Assembly (NCBI GenBank): GCA_001695595.3
Contig: MBPM02000161.1
Span: 29,500-93,499 of the forward strand
Origin: Plasmopara viticola
Taxonomy: Eukaryota > Oomycota > Peronosporomycetes > Peronosporales > Peronosporaceae
Length of the DNA stretch: 64,000 nt
Reading direction: 5' to 3'
Shown piece by piece: positions 59,301 through 64,000 of the stretch. The translations under genes were made by a program, and so were the position numbers. The notes under the pieces were generated by a model that saw only the letters and a program-made list of their open reading frames with translations, was not told the origin of the DNA and did not search any database. Position 1 is the first letter of the stretch, and every line of letters begins with the position of its first letter.

Positions 59301-62300
59301 CCTTCCCGTGTCGATCTTCAAAGAGCATTCTGAATCGTTTTAAGAAGACAATGCTCTAGCTAGCGTCACCACTTCTGTGTGTCAAGATGTAAGGAAATTG
59401 CGCCCAATTTGCATCCACCTGCATTCACGTCAGGTGTAATTGTGCGCGTGCACGTAAGCACCGCTTGTGGGTGGACAGTGTGACTTTTCACCCCTGTGCT
59501 TTACTATGGACAAATCTGTCATCAAAGTAGTCTAGTCATACGTCCGATAAGCCCGAACAACCGAGTCGTTCCGCGGCTTGCGTCAACGCTACGCTTCAAC
59601 AAGTTCCTTAATATTTTTTCAAATTTTGATGTCTTACCCGTTGACTGACTCGGTCCAATGTTCGCGCTAGAATTGCTTCTGTTTTTAGCAGGGGTATTTT
59701 TTATCACCAAAGCTTTGCGAGGGAGGACCCAAGGTCTTTATCCTCCAAACTTTTCTTGAATTTGTGGCATTCCAGCCAAGCTATACCCAGGGTGATGGAA
59801 AAGTCCGAGGCCACACCGTGTTTGAGGCCATCAAAGTCAAGAAAATTAAGGACTAGGATCACCGGAATGCTAGGCTTAGTCACCCTAGTCTCGATCATAA
59901 AGCGAGCAGTGACAATGCCAGGCTGGTGTGTTTGAAGAGCCTCAGCATATACCCAATTTCTTCCAACAGTGAAGCGTCGACCGATATACTAGAAATAGTC
60001 CGTGTTTACTGAGCCCTTCAAAATTGCCTCAACATTCTGCAATCTAGTCTTAAAGACACGATTTGGGTAAAAAAAACCGTAGTGCTAAGGAGCTAAGCTG
60101 CGTTGACATTCAAATTCTCCTTGCAGTTCGACAGAGATAAGTTCTCTTTTACCAAATCGCAGTGTGTTGTCGTTTCTTTGCGGTGTACCTTACATTCTCA
60201 TCGTGGGTTTCCAACTTCTTGAGCCTTGGCTCGATTGCCGCTAAAGATACCCTGACCGCAAATGACGAAAAATCCCACAGATCCATATACGCGCCTGCAG
60301 CTTAAAAGTATACTCTCTTCTCAGCAGTATGTGGGGTCGATGGACCTAATCTTCGCTTACCTGTGCCGCTGGAAAGATAAAATCGGCATTCATTGCTACA
60401 CTTACAAATACATCAAAGAGGTCGGGCTCGCACAAATCACCCCGATCCGTCTTGTGCCCATTTAGTAATGGCGGGTACTACCACCTTTTCACAGAGAGGA
60501 TTGCTGGCCTTTCCAGCAACTAGAGCTTAAATCTCGTACACATAGCCAACCAAGGCTTTTCTACTCGAAGGGTTGCAAGAAAATTTAACTGCCCTTGGCA
60601 AGCTTAGTTGGGTCGCAAAAAAACTTGCGTCAGCTGACCATTACTTCATCTCAGGCGAAATATTAAACCCCACTTGAAGTATTTTACACTCATTTGCCCA
60701 TCGACTGGGACTAGCAAGAGCTAGATTCACTCTCTTTTGTATTGTCATCAACAAAGCGGATCTGACGACCATATCTACCAGAGCAGTAAGATTTTTCGCC
60801 TTTCTCTTCGAAAGTCTATACGCTCACCTTAAGTTGCTTTTGTTTAAGGGGGGCACTGGCGTCATCGACACAGCTAGCTCCGTTATATTCCATTAAAGAT
60901 ACTTCAGCAGAGTGATTTTTTCAGCGAAGAGCGCCTTCAGACGTGCATTTGTCGTGTCGAATCCTTGTGCAGCTCAATGGGGCACACCAGCGGGCCAAGT
61001 GGGATTGTCAGCTTTTTCCGCCCGAAGCAGCATTCGCTTCATGCCGGTGATGAGCATGGCTGGTGTAACGCGAGGGTTTTGTATGTGAGGCCCTACAAAA
61101 AAAAAGGCACAAAAATCATTAAGCCATTTCGGTAAGACACAGGATTCGCTGTATGTCATAGGTAAAATGGTTGGCTGTTAGCCAAGACAAACTGAACGAG
61201 GCCCTAATTGGGAATGTGGAGTAGATCGCTTATTACTGAGAAAAGGTCTTAGCAGACATTACCCACGGCAAGCCATGTGCGTCGAAAAGTCAAGGAAAGG
61301 CCCTGTTGATGCCCATAAATTGAAACGTTATCCAGATAGCAACGCCCGTCATGAGCAGTATTTGCTAATATTCCGCAATAAATGGTTGGCGGAAAGCCAA
61401 AACGATGTAGGTGAGGTATAACATGGGTGTGAAGTGGCATATAATTTGCTTGGCAAGGCTTGACCTGGACAGCGTGAGCTACATGTCAGGCGTGACATAG
61501 TCGGTCCAACGATGAGGCATGGAATGCACTTTCCGTATGATGCACGTGGACAGGCACTGACATCGTAAAGCGGGGGACCAAATCAGCAGCAACCTTTGCT
61601 CCAGTCAGAGTAGTTTTTAGTGTTTCAATGTGCAATCTTGACGGAGCGATTGTGACACGGAGCTTTGCTTAAAGAGCATTGACCACTTGACTTGAGAGAT
61701 GAAGAGTCGTAGCGATCATCGAGCCGCGTATGATGTCTAATCTTGAACGCGAAGAGTCTAAAGTAGACTTGCCGGTGAATGACGATAGCGCATAACTATA
61801 TGCCCTTATAAGAAAAGGATTCATTTTGTCGAACGCAGTGTAAACCTGTAATTTAGATTATTCACGGTAGATTTGCTTGAGTCGGACAAGATACTCATTA
61901 CAGAGCTAAGAACTTATTCAGTTGACCGCATAGCTAAATACGACCAGAAAAATATTGCACAAGGGCTATATGCATATATGTACATCGAGAGGCCTTTTTT
62001 TATTTGTAAGAGCGCTCTGCTTAGGCAGATAAAACAGAAAATGGTGGACTCGTCTACAATAGTAAGGCCGATACCTGAAGCGAAGGCTTAACATTAGATG
62101 ATGTCGCTCATGGTGAGCGCAATAATCTTTGAAGAAAAGTATTGAGAGATCTCGCCGGTCCCTATGAGAGAGGCTAAAATCGCCATGATGTCACCGTGCT
62201 ATAAAGATGGCTACAGCAAGTGGCTCCAATTACCTTGAAGCTTGTTTGGAGAGCATGCAAACGGATACTGGTGTGCTATACCTCAGCTGAGGCGTCGCTA

Positions 62301-64000
62301 CTCACCAGGGGCAAGCTGGAGCGTCAGCTGACGCAACTCATCTTGCATCAATATTATACATAGCAAGTGTAATTTTGCTTCCGTTTAATCCTTCAGGATC
62401 AAATTTTGTTGGAGAGTTATAGGCTCTCCATGACGAATCGGCCAATAACTCTCTCGCAAATGGCAAAGGCACGGATAGAAGAATGCACACATAGTCGGTT
62501 GTTCTGCTTTCGCGAGTCTAAAATTATACTGATGAGGAGGAGGTTGCTCCCGAAATGCGGTCCAGAATATGAGCATGTATCAATGCTTCATCTGTAACGA
62601 TACCACCATTTGCTATTAGGCTTTTCAAAGCGGGTCCCAAAAGATACCATGTCAAACAAGTCGTCAACTTGCCGCGAAAGAAAGGCAACTTTGAACCCTT
62701 TTGAGAAACAGCCAGGTTCGGTCGAGCGTATTGCGGGGTAGCCCTAATAAATTTTGGTAAGTCATTGACTATTTTTATTAAGCTATGGAGCGCTCCACTG
62801 TTGAAGTTCGTCGGCCATACGCTGAAGCTACAAGCACGCCAGCGTAAGAAGTCACGGGTAGCATAGCGACAAGAATAAGGATCTCTATCTGGCATTTTGG
62901 CGGACTCAAGTCGTTTTTGATCTTGTCGAAAGGTGCAAGTCTTAAACATAGACGCGATATATACCCTCATTCTTGCTTACAGTATGGCTGGAGCGCCACG
63001 ACACAATTCAAGAGAAAAAGACCTTAAACGTTACCTGTGAGAATTTGGTAAGTCATGATAACACTGGACCGCATCGGTCAATGTGTTGTACACTAAATTG
63101 TTTGAATTAGATCGTGACGGTGTTGTAAACGAGATTTAAAAGCGAGGCATAGTACATTAATCACTAAGCGATGCTCGTAAAAAGCAGTATACACTGCTTG
63201 CCGGTATACAGACAAGACTGTGTGGAGTGACACGTAAGCTAATGTAGTCCTCAGAGGGGGTACTGCTCGTTGTATGCTGTCAGCGTCACAATTGGCTATG
63301 CGTCAAAGCTGTAGAGGAAAAGACTCACCACTGTAAGTGAATTGAAATGGAAATATTGAGCAGTGCTCATAACAAATCGTTACTCAGTGCATGCCGTGAA
63401 GAGCTTACTCGGCTTTTAGGTTAGACATAAAGAGCAAAACTCTGATAATAAATGTGGTTTGCACATTACCCATTATGCAATGCTCGTCGAGAGCTGCATT
63501 TGTTGCATACCAGATAAAAAAGGAACAGAGTATTTGATCGAGGCCCTAGAAAAATGCACATGAACTTAATGCCTCAATATCCACTGAGTGATGCTTGTCG
63601 TGGATAGTTTTCGTTGTATATCAAGCGCGGGTTTAGTTTGGACCAAAGTTAAAAATCCATGGCTGGGCACCTCTGATGGACTCGAAGTGACGCATCGGTC
63701 CTGGAACTAACGCAGTTTTCAGAAGGATTTTGTCCTGTTGATCCATCGGGTTCGTACATGCCTTCAGTATGAGAGCTCTAGAATGTGATCCCATAAGACT
63801 TGCCTTCAGGCGCTACCACCGGCTAGAGGTGTACACCATAAATTTGACTGGTTCCAGAAAGAATATTGCGTATTTTTTTTCGAAAAACAGAGTGACATCA
63901 TTAACGATTTGTGTTGTGCTGAAGCCAAGCGGGCTGGCTTGGAAAAGAAATCCCTCACTTAACGCTAACACTATGTGTCCGAAAGTCAGATGGCAAAATC
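56357..64000. other. gene-poor right end
   Basis: No gene can be supported. A near-duplicated block of about 47 bp lies at 57496-57590 (separate entry). The longest frames (62524-62970 on the - strand, 148 codons; 59704-59898 on the - strand) have no recognised domains. Parts of 60.9-61.5 kb and 62.5-63.0 kb on the - strand look faintly protein-like but are broken. No RNA gene or array was seen. Confidence 0.45.
57496..57590 (+). repeat. imperfect tandem duplication, about 47-bp unit
   Basis: Two adjacent units share AAAAT-----TTCATGA-C-TGCTGTATCATTTTTTTTGCTT, with the T-run varying from seven to eight. A simple local duplication in non-coding DNA. Confidence 0.85.

Noticed and set aside
62524..62970. 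148-codon frame on the - strand near the right end
   Set aside because: No family motif, surrounded by stops, and no supporting exon nearby.

Overview
The window looks like nuclear DNA of an oomycete, most likely from the Phytophthora/downy-mildew group. Three things suggest this: protein genes with short GT-AG introns of 66-100 bp, chromodomain Ty3/Gypsy and Ty1/Copia retroelements of the oomycete type, and compact gene islands set in long AT-richer, repeat-decayed DNA. The assignment is inferred from sequence character only.

There are two gene islands. Island A (about 10.7-16.0 kb) holds a complex III core-2-like M16 protein (QCR2, + strand). Facing it tail to tail is a three-exon RSM22/METTL17-type mitoribosome assembly factor (- strand). 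About 1.3 kb beyond the RSM22 start codon lies the stop codon of a two-exon ribose-5-phosphate isomerase A (- strand). Island B (about 43.7-46.0 kb) holds a three-exon PP1 catalytic subunit (- strand) and, divergently, an unrecognised basic protein of about 177 aa that may carry a mitochondrial presequence. The exon models were built by eye from splice sites and restored reading frames, and they close without gaps. Two of the five genes are mitochondrial by family, one more may be, and the other two are general housekeeping genes. No operon-like or pathway link between neighbours is claimed.

The rest is mainly mobile-element debris. At 3.5-4.9 kb there is a 3' fragment of a Copia element with its LTR, which carries a 49-bp near-perfect palindrome. 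At 19.03-23.70 kb there is a complete but dead Ty3/Gypsy provirus on the - strand, with 190-bp LTRs, a 5-bp target duplication and several in-frame stops. At 25.98-26.47 and 40.92-41.39 kb lie two related, decayed gag fragments, and at 31.8-32.5 kb a decayed Gypsy integrase.

Three nearly identical GC-rich units of about 325 bp (14.18, 43.08 and 50.40 kb) each carry their own 12-bp target duplication and a simple A-rich 3' tail. This is a SINE-like family that moved recently. At 28.4-28.6 kb there is a perfect 59-bp inverted repeat around a 62-bp TA-rich spacer.

Long stretches (1-3.5, 4.9-10.7, 16-19, 32.5-40.9, 46-50.4 and 50.7-64 kb) contain no gene that could be defended. Their short ORFs lack family motifs and look like chance. 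No CRISPR array, rRNA or convincing intact tRNA was seen, and nothing here was recognised as a clearly new multi-gene system. The most novel items are the SINE-like family and the perfect hairpin.
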